In this document: piece after piece, positions 42,874 to 50,771 of the stretch | How positions within the stretch are numbered: position 1 is the first letter of the stretch | How the letters are laid out: every line of letters starts with the position of its first letter | DNA from: Reinekea blandensis MED297 | GTDB lineage: Bacteria > Pseudomonadota > Gammaproteobacteria > Pseudomonadales > Natronospirillaceae | Reading direction: 5' to 3' | Assembly (NCBI RefSeq): GCF_000153185.1 | Contig: NZ_CH724153.1 | Location: 34,251 to 96,869, forward strand | DNA length: 62,619 nt | Made by a program: the position numbers and the translations under genes | The notes under the pieces: model-generated | Seen by the model: the letters and a program-made list of their open reading frames with translations, nothing else | Told to the model about the DNA's origin: nothing | Database searches by the model: none

Positions 42874-43178
42874 TTTTTTAAAAGATCATTCTCCTTCTTA
42901 AGCCGCTCTATCTCTTTCTTTAACTGAACGTTTTCTGACATCTGCTTGGGTGTTTTTACTTTGCGTTTCTTAGACAAACCGACTTGCTTCTTTCCGTCAC
43001 CCTGAAGCAATCCTTCACGATATTCTTTGCGCCAACGTGACAACATAAATGGATGAATGCCCAGACCTTCGGCAACCTGCTTGCTCTGAAGGTCAGGCTG
43101 ATAGCTCATTTTAACTGCTCGGACTTTGAATTCTTTTGAGTATTCCCAGGTTTTGCGTGGGTTGTTGTATTTTGGCAT
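42798..43178 (-). CDS. IS3-family transposase OrfA (HTH protein)
   Basis: 126 residues: an N-terminal helix-turn-helix (SYQPDLQSKQVAEGLGIHPFMLSRWRKEY, about 25-53) and a leucine-zipper coiled coil (NVQLKKEIERLKKENDLLKKW, about 83-103). It overlaps orfB by 76 bases with the slippery site in the overlap. It binds the IS ends and forms the fusion transposase by frameshifting. Confidence 0.93.
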   Translation of the reverse strand: MPKYNNPRKTWEYSKEFKVRAVKMSYQPDLQSKQVAEGLGIHPFMLSRWRKEYREGLLQGDGKKQVGLSKKRKVKTPKQMSENVQLKKEIERLKKENDLLKKWQQYLAEVHQNDLDSSTDTKKSSQ

Positions 43179-43390
43179 ACGTACCTCTAGTTAAGTTATC
43201 TAGAGGTGTCCACTAAAGTGGGGCAAGTTCAAGGTCCGCTGCCTTTGCTTGTTATGCGCTTACTCTGACCTATTTCTAATATTGCCATTATTGGCTACCG
43301 TGTTATTCCATTGTGATATTCTATGGCTGCACTCTTCATCGAAATCACTAAGTGCATGCCTAGTCTCGTAGATTTTTTCGGCAATTTTCT

Positions 43391-43843
43391 TCAAGACTCT
43401 TCGGAGAACTGACAAAGTTCATGCTCAAGCCCTTCACTGCCAACCTTGTACTTAACTTGGGTATAACCTTCATCGTCAGTGTAGTCCCAATTGGCGTGAA
43501 CCACCTTATTGCGAAGAACTCCACATTCCTTCAGTGAAGATATAAGTTCTTTATAACTAGGAATATCCCAATCAAATACTCGTATAAAGTCATCATTGAA
43601 TTTTTTGTATAGATCAACTTTGGTCGAATACATCATAGAGTGAAGAACAAGTAATCCTTTTTGGTCTGATCTATCAGAGAAAGTTTCACAGAGTACGCTA
43701 TCTAATGATGCTTCCAGACTATTGAACGCAACTACAATCTCACCAATCCAAGGAATGAAATCTTCGATATGATCATATCCATTTTTAGTATCACCCAGTC
43801 CATCCAAAATATGCTGGCCTACTGGTGATTTCTTAATTTTCAC
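43391..43843 (-). CDS. Cassette-borne HEPN-like protein
   Basis: 150 residues, mainly helical. LRNKVVHANWD contains Arg111-x4-His116, the R-x4-H motif of HEPN ribonucleases, in the usual place after long helices. HEPN proteins act as toxins or defence RNases, though many are inactive. GTG start with AGGAG 10 bases before it, 18 bases after the GTTATGC core, as for integron cassette genes. The assignment rests on motif and helix pattern only. Confidence 0.68.
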   Translation of the reverse strand: MKIKKSPVGQHILDGLGDTKNGYDHIEDFIPWIGEIVVAFNSLEASLDSVLCETFSDRSDQKGLLVLHSMMYSTKVDLYKKFNDDFIRVFDWDIPSYKELISSLKECGVLRNKVVHANWDYTDDEGYTQVKYKVGSEGLEHELCQFSEES

Positions 43844-43860
43844 TCGGAATTACTCCTGGC

Positions 43861-43955
43861 GCATAACAGATTATTCTACGTCGCATGACCAAATATCACG
43901 GTGACGTGAAATACGCCGCCCCAATTTAATTTGATCACTCCAAAGCCTGTTATAC
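43861..43955 (-). repeat. attC-like site upstream of the HEPN-like cassette
   Basis: The outer cores GCATAACAG (43861-43869) and CTGTTATAC (43947-43955) are complementary at eight of nine positions. Inside, ACGTC and GACGT with flanking bases form a broken inner stem. At 95 bp it is within the known attC size range. It is weaker than the other two because the L arms are poorly paired. Confidence 0.45.
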
Positions 43956-44065
43956 TCTGCGACTCCACGAATATTGTCAATTTGATGTTAACTGATTTCG
44001 CGTCATGCGACCGAGTATCCAGAATTTAACGTCAAGCTAGGACGTTACAACGTCGCGCTACTCGC

Positions 44066-44457
44066 TTAATAGCTCAGATACTTGATCGAAAAGTCAGATA
44101 TCAGTCGTTTCCCTGACCTGTTTTGGATATCCGTCTCAAGACCAAATATCCCTCTAATATCGATGTTTTGCGTCTGCAGTCCTTCAGATTTTGCGATCTC
44201 TCTCGCAAAGATATGCTTGTTCTTCAATAGGCATGAATGAGCATACAGCTCAATGTCACGATTTATGGACAAAGAGTGGGAGAATGGAAAACATCGATAC
44301 TCGTTACAGAATCAGGACAACGTCGCAAATGCTCAATAACCGATTCATTTTTTGGTTCGCAACCAAGGAATAAATCGAATGGGATAGGGCCTTTAATGTT
44401 TAAAGCTTCAAGCCCCTTTAAGCGCGCCAAAGCATAGTCCGCGGCTCCGTTAAGCAT
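44066..44457 (-). pseudogene. Frameshifted hypothetical gene
   Basis: Leftward frame 44457-44263 (MLNGAADYALARLKG .. FHSPTLCP) ends just as a second frame begins (SINRDIELYAHSCLLKN .. IKYLSY, to 44066). The two join smoothly if one base is gained or lost near 44265, giving about 128 residues. Family not recognised. It runs in the same direction as the cassette genes and begins close to a GCTTAAC core-like heptamer. Two separate chance frames remain possible. Confidence 0.4.
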
Positions 44458-44983
44458 GCCTGTTTAAATTAGCCAGTCACTCGTATGATCGCATTGTTTC
44501 ATGTCTGTGGTGTTTGAAATCCCACGCTCTAAAAATCACACCGGCTTGTCAGCAGATGCTGGGCTCGTTCGTTTTAATTATTTAACACCATCGGTAGAAA
44601 GTTCAGCGTTGGTTGAAATTAATTGAACGACCCTTTTTACGAACTCAGCTGATGGATTTAATAGCGGTTTTAAGTGAGTTGTTCAATGATCAGTTACGAA
44701 CCGATAGTTCTTTTGAAAAAGCGTTCTGCGTAAATCTAATCAATCACCCCAATCCGTTCTCAAACGCAAACAAGAGTCGTTACCCGCATCACAGTTTTTG
44801 CCAGTTCGCCGCACCGGCTGTACAAACAGGCAAGCATTCCAATCAATCGGGCTAAGAGGCCTTGAATCCCTCTGGTAGCGTGAAACCCTCTGAATCGTGG
44901 AATAGGGTTGGTTAAAGGCTCTCCGCGATGTTCATAAACACAAACACCACACGGGTGTTAATGAAAACTGAACGGAGTAATAC
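44458..44983. other. AT-rich non-coding region
   Basis: No convincing gene; a rightward frame at 44613-44855 lacks a ribosome site and protein-like conservation. Together with 43956-44065, which has the inverted repeat TAACGTC-N7-GACGTTA (44027-44047), it forms the right edge of the accessory island. The cupin gene promoter presumably lies near 44900-44970. Confidence 0.4.
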
Positions 44984-45472
44984 ATGTTGAAAACCGGACG
45001 TGTTCTTCTATGCGCCGCCTTGAGTTTGGCCACCGCGCCGGCCTTTGCTGAGAGTGCGCAACAGATTGTCCCTCTGGGTGAAAACCCGGCCTTCAGCCAA
45101 CTGAACCAGTTCTTTTCCGGCGATGTCAGTGTGGTGCCGATGTTTCGGGCCGATGGCTTTGCCATCAGTTCCGTGTCTGAAGTGACGTTTTTACCCGGTG
45201 CCCGTACCAACTGGCACAGTCATCCGGGCGGTCAGGTGTTTATTGTCACTAGCGGTGTCGGGTACACCCAGGCGTGGGGTGAGCCTATTCAGGTCGTTAA
45301 AGCCGGGGATCTGGTGCATTGCCCTGATGATGTGAAGCATTGGCATGGCGCGTCTAAAGAGTCGCCGATGACGCACATAGCACTCACCGGGCACGACGAC
45401 GAAGACGGCAGTGTGGAATGGTTAGAGCCGGTCACCGACGAGCAATACAACGGCCCGCTCGCCGCTCAGTAA
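44984..45472 (+). CDS. Secreted cupin-domain protein
   Basis: 162 residues. Signal peptide (1-22, ending AFA-E), then one cupin barrel: PGARTNWHSHPGGQVFIVTSG (motif 1 with two His, one Glu replaced by Gln) and GDLVHCPDDVKHWHGA (motif 2). A metal-binding periplasmic enzyme or sensor. GGAG lies before the ATG. It sits 133 bases ahead of a secreted carboxymuconolactone-decarboxylase-like gene. This pairing recurs in bacteria, where the cupin and CMD proteins are often adjacent or fused. Exact reaction unknown. Confidence 0.86.
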   Translation: MLKTGRVLLCAALSLATAPAFAESAQQIVPLGENPAFSQLNQFFSGDVSVVPMFRADGFAISSVSEVTFLPGARTNWHSHPGGQVFIVTSGVGYTQAWGEPIQVVKAGDLVHCPDDVKHWHGASKESPMTHIALTGHDDEDGSVEWLEPVTDEQYNGPLAAQ

Positions 45473-45605
45473 TAGTGAATCGATTTTAGCAGTGAACAAC
45501 GATGGAGGCGGACCGGACAGGGCGATTACGCCGTGATCGGCTCCGATCCATCGCATTTGAAACGTACGAAACAACAACCTTAACTTTCATAAAACACAGG
45601 CCTTT

Positions 45606-46319
45606 ATGATGAAACCTCAGACCTTTTTGAATTATGTACTGGTAATGCTGTTGACGATGGTAGGAGTGAGCAACGTGTCTGCAGATGAAACAACCTTAAC
45701 GGAACAAGAACGCGCCATGATCCCCATCGCGGCTTTCGCGGCCAGTGGTGAGATGGACGCCTTAACCCAAAGCATTGAAAACGGCTTAGCCGCCGGGCTT
45801 ACCGTTAATCAAATGCAGGAAATGCTGGCCCAGCTTTATGCTTACGCCGGGTTTCCGCGCAGCCTCAATGCCATGGGGACATTGCAATCGGTCGTTGAAG
45901 CCAAAGAGGAGGCAGGCGAGTCGGTTGAGTACGGCCCTGCAGCCAGCCCGTTCCCGGATGACTACGACAGCCTGGAAAACGGCACCGCCAACCAGACAGA
46001 ACTGATCGGTCGGCCGGTCAGCGGTGGGCTGTATGACTTTGCCCCGGTAATCGATGAGTTCCTGAAGGCCCATCTGTTTGGTGATATTTTTCAACGCGAT
46101 GTATTGAGCTGGAAAGAGCGTGAATTGGTGACCATCGCCACTTTGGCGAACCTCTCCGGCGTGAACAGCCAGCTGGGCGCGCATTACTTCATCAGCTTGA
46201 ACAACGGCTTAACACCCGATCAACTGAAAGCCTTCACTGAGGTGTTGGAAGCGTCTGTCAGTGCGGCGGCTGCGGAAAACGCCAAAGCGGTGTTGGAGCA
46301 GGTGCTCAGCCGGTTCTGA
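45606..46319 (+). CDS. Secreted carboxymuconolactone decarboxylase-like protein
   Basis: 237 residues. Signal peptide ending VSA-D (about 1-26), then two CMD/AhpD-fold helical repeats: AAGLTVNQMQEMLAQLYAYAGFPRSLNAM and WKERELVTIATLANLSG..LGAHYFISLNNGLT. There is no CxxC, so it is not an AhpD-type peroxidase partner. Periplasmic location is unusual for muconolactone chemistry. Probably acts with the cupin gene just upstream. Confidence 0.87.
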   Translation: MMKPQTFLNYVLVMLLTMVGVSNVSADETTLTEQERAMIPIAAFAASGEMDALTQSIENGLAAGLTVNQMQEMLAQLYAYAGFPRSLNAMGTLQSVVEAKEEAGESVEYGPAASPFPDDYDSLENGTANQTELIGRPVSGGLYDFAPVIDEFLKAHLFGDIFQRDVLSWKERELVTIATLANLSGVNSQLGAHYFISLNNGLTPDQLKAFTEVLEASVSAAAAENAKAVLEQVLSRF

Positions 46320-46339
46320 TCTCAACGCGGTAAAAAAGC

Positions 46340-46372
46340 AAAACGGCGCAATACCTCATTGCGCCATTTTTT
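46340..46372. terminator. Terminator after the CMD gene
   Basis: GGCGCAAT, loop ACCTC, ATTGCGCC, A, then TTTTTT; the A-rich left arm also lets it serve the convergent efflux gene. Confidence 0.87.
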
Positions 46373-46397
46373 GGGTTAACGATATACATGGACCGCG

Positions 46398-47309
46398 TCA
46401 GTGATGGTGATGATCCGATTCGGCATCACGGCAAAGCTCATCTGAAAACTCCAGTTCTATGGTGGTGTGTTCCAGATTAAACGGTGCCAGGTATTCACGA
46501 ACCCGCTGTTTCAGTTCCCGTTGTCGGTTGATGTCGATCACGTCAGTCATCACCAGATGCGCGGTCAACACGTGGCGAGCGCCGTCGAGCGACCAAACGT
46601 GCAGGTGATGAACGTCTTCAACATGGGGCATGTCGACCAGATCGGCATGGATTTTCGTGACGTCCATTTCGCTGGGAATGGCCTGCAGAAACAGCCGAAT
46701 AGCCTGGCCCATTGTTTTCAGTACGTTCATCACGATAAATGCGGTGAAACCGATGGACAGTAACGGATCCAGAATCGGCAGTTCCCAGAAGTAGAGCACA
46801 ATCGCGACGACCAGCACCGCGACCCAGCCCAACACGTCTTCCAGCAGATGCCAGTTCAGCATGCGTTCGGCCACGGTATGGCCGTGACTGAGTTTAAAGG
46901 CGGCAAAGCCGTTGGCGGATACACCCAGAATCGCTAACCCGATCATCCCTTCAACAACCGGCATTTCCGGGTTAAACAGCCGTGGAATAGTCTCGGTTAA
47001 AATCCAGACCGAGCCGATCAGCAGTACCAGACCGTTAATCACCGCACCCAGAAGGGTCAGGCGCCGGTACCCGTACGAAAACTGAGAGTCCGACGGTTTT
47101 TTACCGAGCTTACTGAGCACCCACGCAAAACCAATGGACAGGCTGTCGCCAAGGTCGTGAATGGCGTCGGCCATGACGGCGGTGCTGTTAATCAGGATGC
47201 CACCAATGAACTCAATGATGGTGAAGCTCAGGTTCAGGAAGAACGCCCAGGCGATATTGCCGGATTCGGCATCGTGGTGATGGTGATGACTGTGGTCATG
47301 GCTGTGCAT
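46398..47309 (-). CDS. Cation diffusion facilitator (zinc/cobalt/cadmium efflux)
   Basis: 303 residues, six TM helices with metal sites HDLGD (helix 2) and HLLED (helix 5), His-rich termini (HSHDHSHHHHH and DHHHH) and a cytoplasmic C-domain (VEDVHHLHVWSLDG). The CzcD/ZitB subgroup of CDF antiporters exports Zn(II), Co(II) or Cd(II). The upstream promoter has the 19-bp spacer typical of MerR-type metal regulators, consistent with metal-induced expression. Confidence 0.93.
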   Translation of the reverse strand: MHSHDHSHHHHHDAESGNIAWAFFLNLSFTIIEFIGGILINSTAVMADAIHDLGDSLSIGFAWVLSKLGKKPSDSQFSYGYRRLTLLGAVINGLVLLIGSVWILTETIPRLFNPEMPVVEGMIGLAILGVSANGFAAFKLSHGHTVAERMLNWHLLEDVLGWVAVLVVAIVLYFWELPILDPLLSIGFTAFIVMNVLKTMGQAIRLFLQAIPSEMDVTKIHADLVDMPHVEDVHHLHVWSLDGARHVLTAHLVMTDVIDINRQRELKQRVREYLAPFNLEHTTIELEFSDELCRDAESDHHHH

Positions 47310-47343
47310 GGTTGACCGGTTCCTTCAATGGGTCGATAAACAC

Positions 47344-47377
47344 ATGATAAAGCTTTGAGTTGGGTTAAGGTCAACTC
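47344..47377 (-). promoter_or_regulatory. MerR-type promoter of the cation efflux gene
   Basis: On the minus strand TTGACC (47369-47374) and TATCAT (47344-47349) are separated by 19 bp, the over-long spacer characteristic of MerR-family promoters. An inverted repeat GAGTTG-N9-CAACTC lies across it (47357-47362, 47372-47377). No MerR gene is in the window. Confidence 0.6.
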
Positions 47378-47570
47378 CAGTAAGTCTGATGGGCACTGCA
47401 GCGCCTGATAAGGTCAGTGGCGAGGTTCAGTCGGATCATAGTCCGGCTGTTAATAATGTTCAATTGGCATTCCAGGCTCGCCCGAAGGGGCCTTCAGACT
47501 TGCCCTTAAGGTCAACCGGCAGGGAGCGCAGGACGCTCCGCTGTCGGTCAGGTATGGCAGACGACGTTAA

Positions 47571-48452
47571 TCAGGCGTTAGCCGTTACGGGTTCGTCTTT
47601 GTGGTATTTCTGTGTCCAGGCGACAAAGGCAAAGGCCGGGATGTTCATCAGCAGGCCATACATCAGCGGCACAAAAGCCAGTTCGGGGCGGTGCATGATA
47701 GCCAGCGCGACCATCATCGCGGTACCGGCGTTCTGTACGCCCACTTCAATGGCCAGGGTGCGCTGTGTCTTCGCTGGCAGGCGGAAGTAGCCGGCGACCT
47801 TAAAGGCAATCAGCAGCGACGCCGTCGAGAGCGTCAGAACCGCCAGGGCATCGAGACTCAAAAAGCTCTGAACGACGTTCAGGTTGGTGGCCATTAACGC
47901 AATGATGATGACCATCATCGCCACGGTGGCGATCTTTTTAATCAGTGGCTGTGTGCGTACCGACCATTGCGGCGCAAAATAGCGGATGCTCATGCCAATG
48001 GCGACCGGTACCAGCGTAACCAGGGCCAGCTGTTTCATGGCGGGAATCAAGGGCAGTGCAAACTCGGCGGCGTCAGCACCGGCAAATTGCAGATAACCAA
48101 TGAATACGATCGGTAAAATGATAGGGGACAGCAAGCTGATGATGCCGGTCAGCGTCACACTCAGGGCCACATCTCCGCGGGCGATAAAAGAAAACAGGTT
48201 CGACGTCGCGCCGCCCGGGCATAACGACACCAGGAACAGACCCGCGGCGGCCGGTGCCGACAGGGGTAAAACCCAGATAATGAGTAAAGCCAACACCGGC
48301 AAAAACAGCATTTGCATGGCGAAGCCGAGCAAAGAGGCTTTCGGTCGTTTCACAACTCGGGCAAAATCGCTCCCCTTCAGGCCCAGACCCATGCCAAGCA
48401 TGACGGCGGCCAACACAACAGGAAGAAGGACTTGGGATACTAAAGCTTGCAT
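47571..48452 (-). CDS. BASS-family (bile acid:sodium symporter-like) transporter
   Basis: 293 residues, nine to ten TM helices. SLCPGGATSNLFSFIARGDVALSVTLT and EVGVQNAGTAMMVALAI are the crossover-helix signatures of the family. It imports organic anions with sodium; substrates of bacterial members include pantoate, pyruvate and amino-acid-derived acids. Divergent from menA. Confidence 0.92.
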   Translation of the reverse strand: MQALVSQVLLPVVLAAVMLGMGLGLKGSDFARVVKRPKASLLGFAMQMLFLPVLALLIIWVLPLSAPAAAGLFLVSLCPGGATSNLFSFIARGDVALSVTLTGIISLLSPIILPIVFIGYLQFAGADAAEFALPLIPAMKQLALVTLVPVAIGMSIRYFAPQWSVRTQPLIKKIATVAMMVIIIALMATNLNVVQSFLSLDALAVLTLSTASLLIAFKVAGYFRLPAKTQRTLAIEVGVQNAGTAMMVALAIMHRPELAFVPLMYGLLMNIPAFAFVAWTQKYHKDEPVTANA

Positions 48453-48542
48453 GACGTCTCCAGTTCGTACAATGTCTTCTGAGGATAGCCGAAACGAGAA
48501 TGATTTAGGCTGATTTACCGCATTGTTTTTTATTGAGGATTC

Positions 48543-49421
48543 ATGCTGAAAACCTGGTGGTTGGCCGCACGGCCAAAAACGCTTCCGGCGTCAATCAGCC
48601 CGATTTTACTGGGCTCTGCGCTGGCGTGGTCAGATGATGGGCTGCGTCTGACGGTATTGGTACTGGCGTTGATCTGTGCCATGGCGCTGCAGATTGCCGT
48701 CAATTTCGCCAACGACTGGTCCGATGCCCGCTCAGGCGTCGATACGCCAGACCGCTTAGGGCCACAACGCATTATGCACAGCGGCATGGCGACGGACGGG
48801 CAGATGAAGTTGGCGCTGATTGTGGTCAGCCTGGTGGCGTTGCTCAGTGGGCTCGGTATTGTCTGGCTCAGCCATTGGAGCCTGTTGGTCTTTGGCCTGG
48901 CCTCTATGCTGGGCGTATTCGCCTACAGTGGCGGCCCGTATCCGCTGGCCTCTCATGGCCTGGGTGAGGTGACGGTCTTTCTCTTTTTTGGTTTGCTGGC
49001 GGTCGTCGGCACCTATTTCGCGCATACGCAGGCCCTGACGTTGACCAGTTTTGGTTATGCGGCGGTGGCCGGGCTGATCAGCGCGGCGATCATGCTGGTC
49101 AATAACCTTCGGGACATCCCCACCGATGCTCAGGCGAACAAGCGTACATTGGCGGTGCGCCTCGGTGATACGGCTACCCGGCAGCTCTATCAATGGATGC
49201 TGATCGCGGCCCTGGTACTGCATTTGTTGGTGTCGTTCCCGATTGGCTTATGGGGTGTCATCCCGGCGCTGCTACTGGCGCCGCTGGTGGTGAAACGGTT
49301 TAAGGAAGTGAACCGCCTGCAGGGGCGGGATTTAAACCAATTACTGGCAAATACCGCGAAACTGGAGCTGGTGTACTGTTTGGTGACGTCCGTAATTCTG
49401 GTTCTGCCCTTTGTGGAGTGA
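48543..49421 (+). CDS. menA: 1,4-dihydroxy-2-naphthoate polyprenyltransferase
   Basis: 292 residues, UbiA-superfamily membrane enzyme. The first Asp-rich motif NDWSDARSGVDTPDRLGPQR (about 59-78) is MenA-type, and NNLRDIPTDAQANKRTLAVRLG is the second. It attaches the isoprenoid chain to DHNA, forming demethylmenaquinone. It implies that this organism makes menaquinone, which suits the anaerobic multiheme cytochrome operon at 0.9-4.3 kb. No other men genes are adjacent. Confidence 0.92.
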   Translation: MLKTWWLAARPKTLPASISPILLGSALAWSDDGLRLTVLVLALICAMALQIAVNFANDWSDARSGVDTPDRLGPQRIMHSGMATDGQMKLALIVVSLVALLSGLGIVWLSHWSLLVFGLASMLGVFAYSGGPYPLASHGLGEVTVFLFFGLLAVVGTYFAHTQALTLTSFGYAAVAGLISAAIMLVNNLRDIPTDAQANKRTLAVRLGDTATRQLYQWMLIAALVLHLLVSFPIGLWGVIPALLLAPLVVKRFKEVNRLQGRDLNQLLANTAKLELVYCLVTSVILVLPFVE

Positions 49422-49609
49422 TCGGCTGAGCCGAACGATTCCTTTCTGTTGTTCGAATGTCTTCTTTTGTCGGTCTTCTGTAAAGCCTGAACGGTCAGAC
49501 GTTTAGGCAAAGATCGTGTCCGATTGGACTGACCGCGCCCATCCTCGATTCCGTAATCTGAAACCGCTCGTTTGTTTACAGCCTTGGTAATCATTACGGA
49601 GAAAAGTAT

Positions 49610-50665
49610 ATGAAACGTTCAATGTTCGTCGCCTCGGTGGCTTTGGCTACGGTGGCTCTGGTCGGTTGCAGCACGCCAGGTGTGCAATCGCAATCGGCAC
49701 CGGCCGATGAGGTGTACCTGACGTATGAGTTGCGGGATACCGTGACTATGGAAGCGGTACGTTACGAAAACCGCTACGGTATCGAACTGGCCGGTCATCT
49801 GTTTAAACCGGCCGATTTTGACCCGAGCCAACAGTACCCGGCCATTGTGATTGGTACGCCCTATGGTGGTGTGAAAGAACAGGGTGCTGGCATCTATGCC
49901 ATGAACATGGCGGAGCGGGGCTTTATTGCACTCGCGTTTGATGAATCCTACAACGGAGAAAGCGGCGGTGAACCGCGTGACTTGTCGGCGCCCGGTATTT
50001 TTGTGGAAGACTTCAGCGCGGGAGTCGATTACCTGGGTACACGGCCCTACATCGATCGTGACCGCATTGGCGCCATTGGAATCTGCGGTGCTGGCGGTTT
50101 TGCCCTGACCGCGGCGGAAGTCGATCCTCGCATCAAAGCGATTGCCACCACCAGTATGTACGACATCAGTGTGATGCATCGCTACAACATTGATTACTCA
50201 ATGACCGATGAGCAGCGTAACGCGACGCTGGAACGGTTGAGTCAGCAACGCTGGGATGATTTTGAAAACGGCACCCCGGCCTTGCCGCGCGGTGGATGGC
50301 CAACCGATGGCCCTGCGCCTGCCGTTCCGGAAGGTTTACCGCCGGTGATTTCTGAGTTCTTTGAGTATTATGGCACTCAGCGCGGCTGGCACCCCAATAC
50401 CATTCCGAACTTTACGCTGACCAGCGGGTTATCCTTTATCAACTTCCCGTTGATGACGCATCTGGAGCAGATTTCTCCGCGTCCGATTTTGATGGTCATG
50501 GGGGAAAACGCGCATTCCCGTCTGATGACAGAACAGGCGTTTGAGCGAGCGGCCGAACCCAAAGAGTTGGTCGTCATTCCTGACGCGCGCCACATCGACC
50601 TGTACGATCGCGAAGACATGATTCCGTTCGACAAGCTCGATAGCTTCTTCTCTGAATATCTTTAA
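49610..50665 (+). CDS. Dienelactone-hydrolase-like lipoprotein with Cys nucleophile
   Basis: 351 residues. Lipobox LVGC (Cys20), then an alpha/beta hydrolase fold with GICGAGG, whose Cys159 stands at the nucleophile elbow as in dienelactone hydrolases. The acid and DARHIDLYD His complete the triad. It should be anchored in the envelope and cleave esters, lactones or thioesters. Similar lipoprotein or secreted hydrolases often accompany cupin/CMD proteins such as those at 45-46 kb, suggesting one envelope pathway. AATTACGGAG lies before the ATG. Confidence 0.85.
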   Translation: MKRSMFVASVALATVALVGCSTPGVQSQSAPADEVYLTYELRDTVTMEAVRYENRYGIELAGHLFKPADFDPSQQYPAIVIGTPYGGVKEQGAGIYAMNMAERGFIALAFDESYNGESGGEPRDLSAPGIFVEDFSAGVDYLGTRPYIDRDRIGAIGICGAGGFALTAAEVDPRIKAIATTSMYDISVMHRYNIDYSMTDEQRNATLERLSQQRWDDFENGTPALPRGGWPTDGPAPAVPEGLPPVISEFFEYYGTQRGWHPNTIPNFTLTSGLSFINFPLMTHLEQISPRPILMVMGENAHSRLMTEQAFERAAEPKELVVIPDARHIDLYDREDMIPFDKLDSFFSEYL

Positions 50666-50710
50666 TCGCGTTAACAGCAAAGAGCGTTTAACAGACAAAC
50701 GCGATCCATA

Positions 50711-50738
50711 AAAAAAACCACCCGTCGGGTGGTTTTTT
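50711..50738. terminator. Bidirectional terminator
   Basis: AAAAAACCACCCG directly followed by TCGGGTGGTTTTTTG, with A- and T-runs on either side. It serves the hydrolase gene and the convergent MFS gene. Confidence 0.92.
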
Positions 50739-50771
50739 GTTTGGGGCAAAGCGAAATCGTTTTGCGCCAGG

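Larger units (their letters stand above)
41951..43231 (-). mobile_element. Intact IS3-family insertion sequence
   Basis: 1281 bp from TGATCTTGCCCC to the complementary TGAACTTGCCCC end. The terminal repeats share CTTGCCCC-N7-TGGACACCTC. The flanks carry a 3-bp direct duplication, AGG at 41948-41950 and 43232-43234. It carries overlapping orfA and orfB joined by an A6G slippery site. All signs point to a complete, recently inserted element, here inside an attC-like site. Confidence 0.92.
41897..43257 (-). repeat. attC-like site split by an insertion sequence
   Basis: Removing the IS at 41951-43231 and one AGG duplicate joins 41897-41950 to 43235-43257. The result has core GCATAAC/GTTATGC (43251-43257) and AAGTAAC (41897-41903), inner stem CAAAACCG / CGGTTTTG (41921-41928, 41940-41947), and outer arms AGCAACGGG with CCGCTGCCTTTGCTT. 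GTTATGC is the core also used by Vibrio repeats. About 77 bp in its original form. Confidence 0.65.

Noticed and set aside
44613-44855. 80-residue rightward frame before the cupin gene
   Set aside because: No ribosome binding site, no motif and a low-complexity end; treated as chance.
47389-47790. 133-residue rightward frame
   Set aside because: Most of it is antisense to the BASS transporter; there is no start signal.
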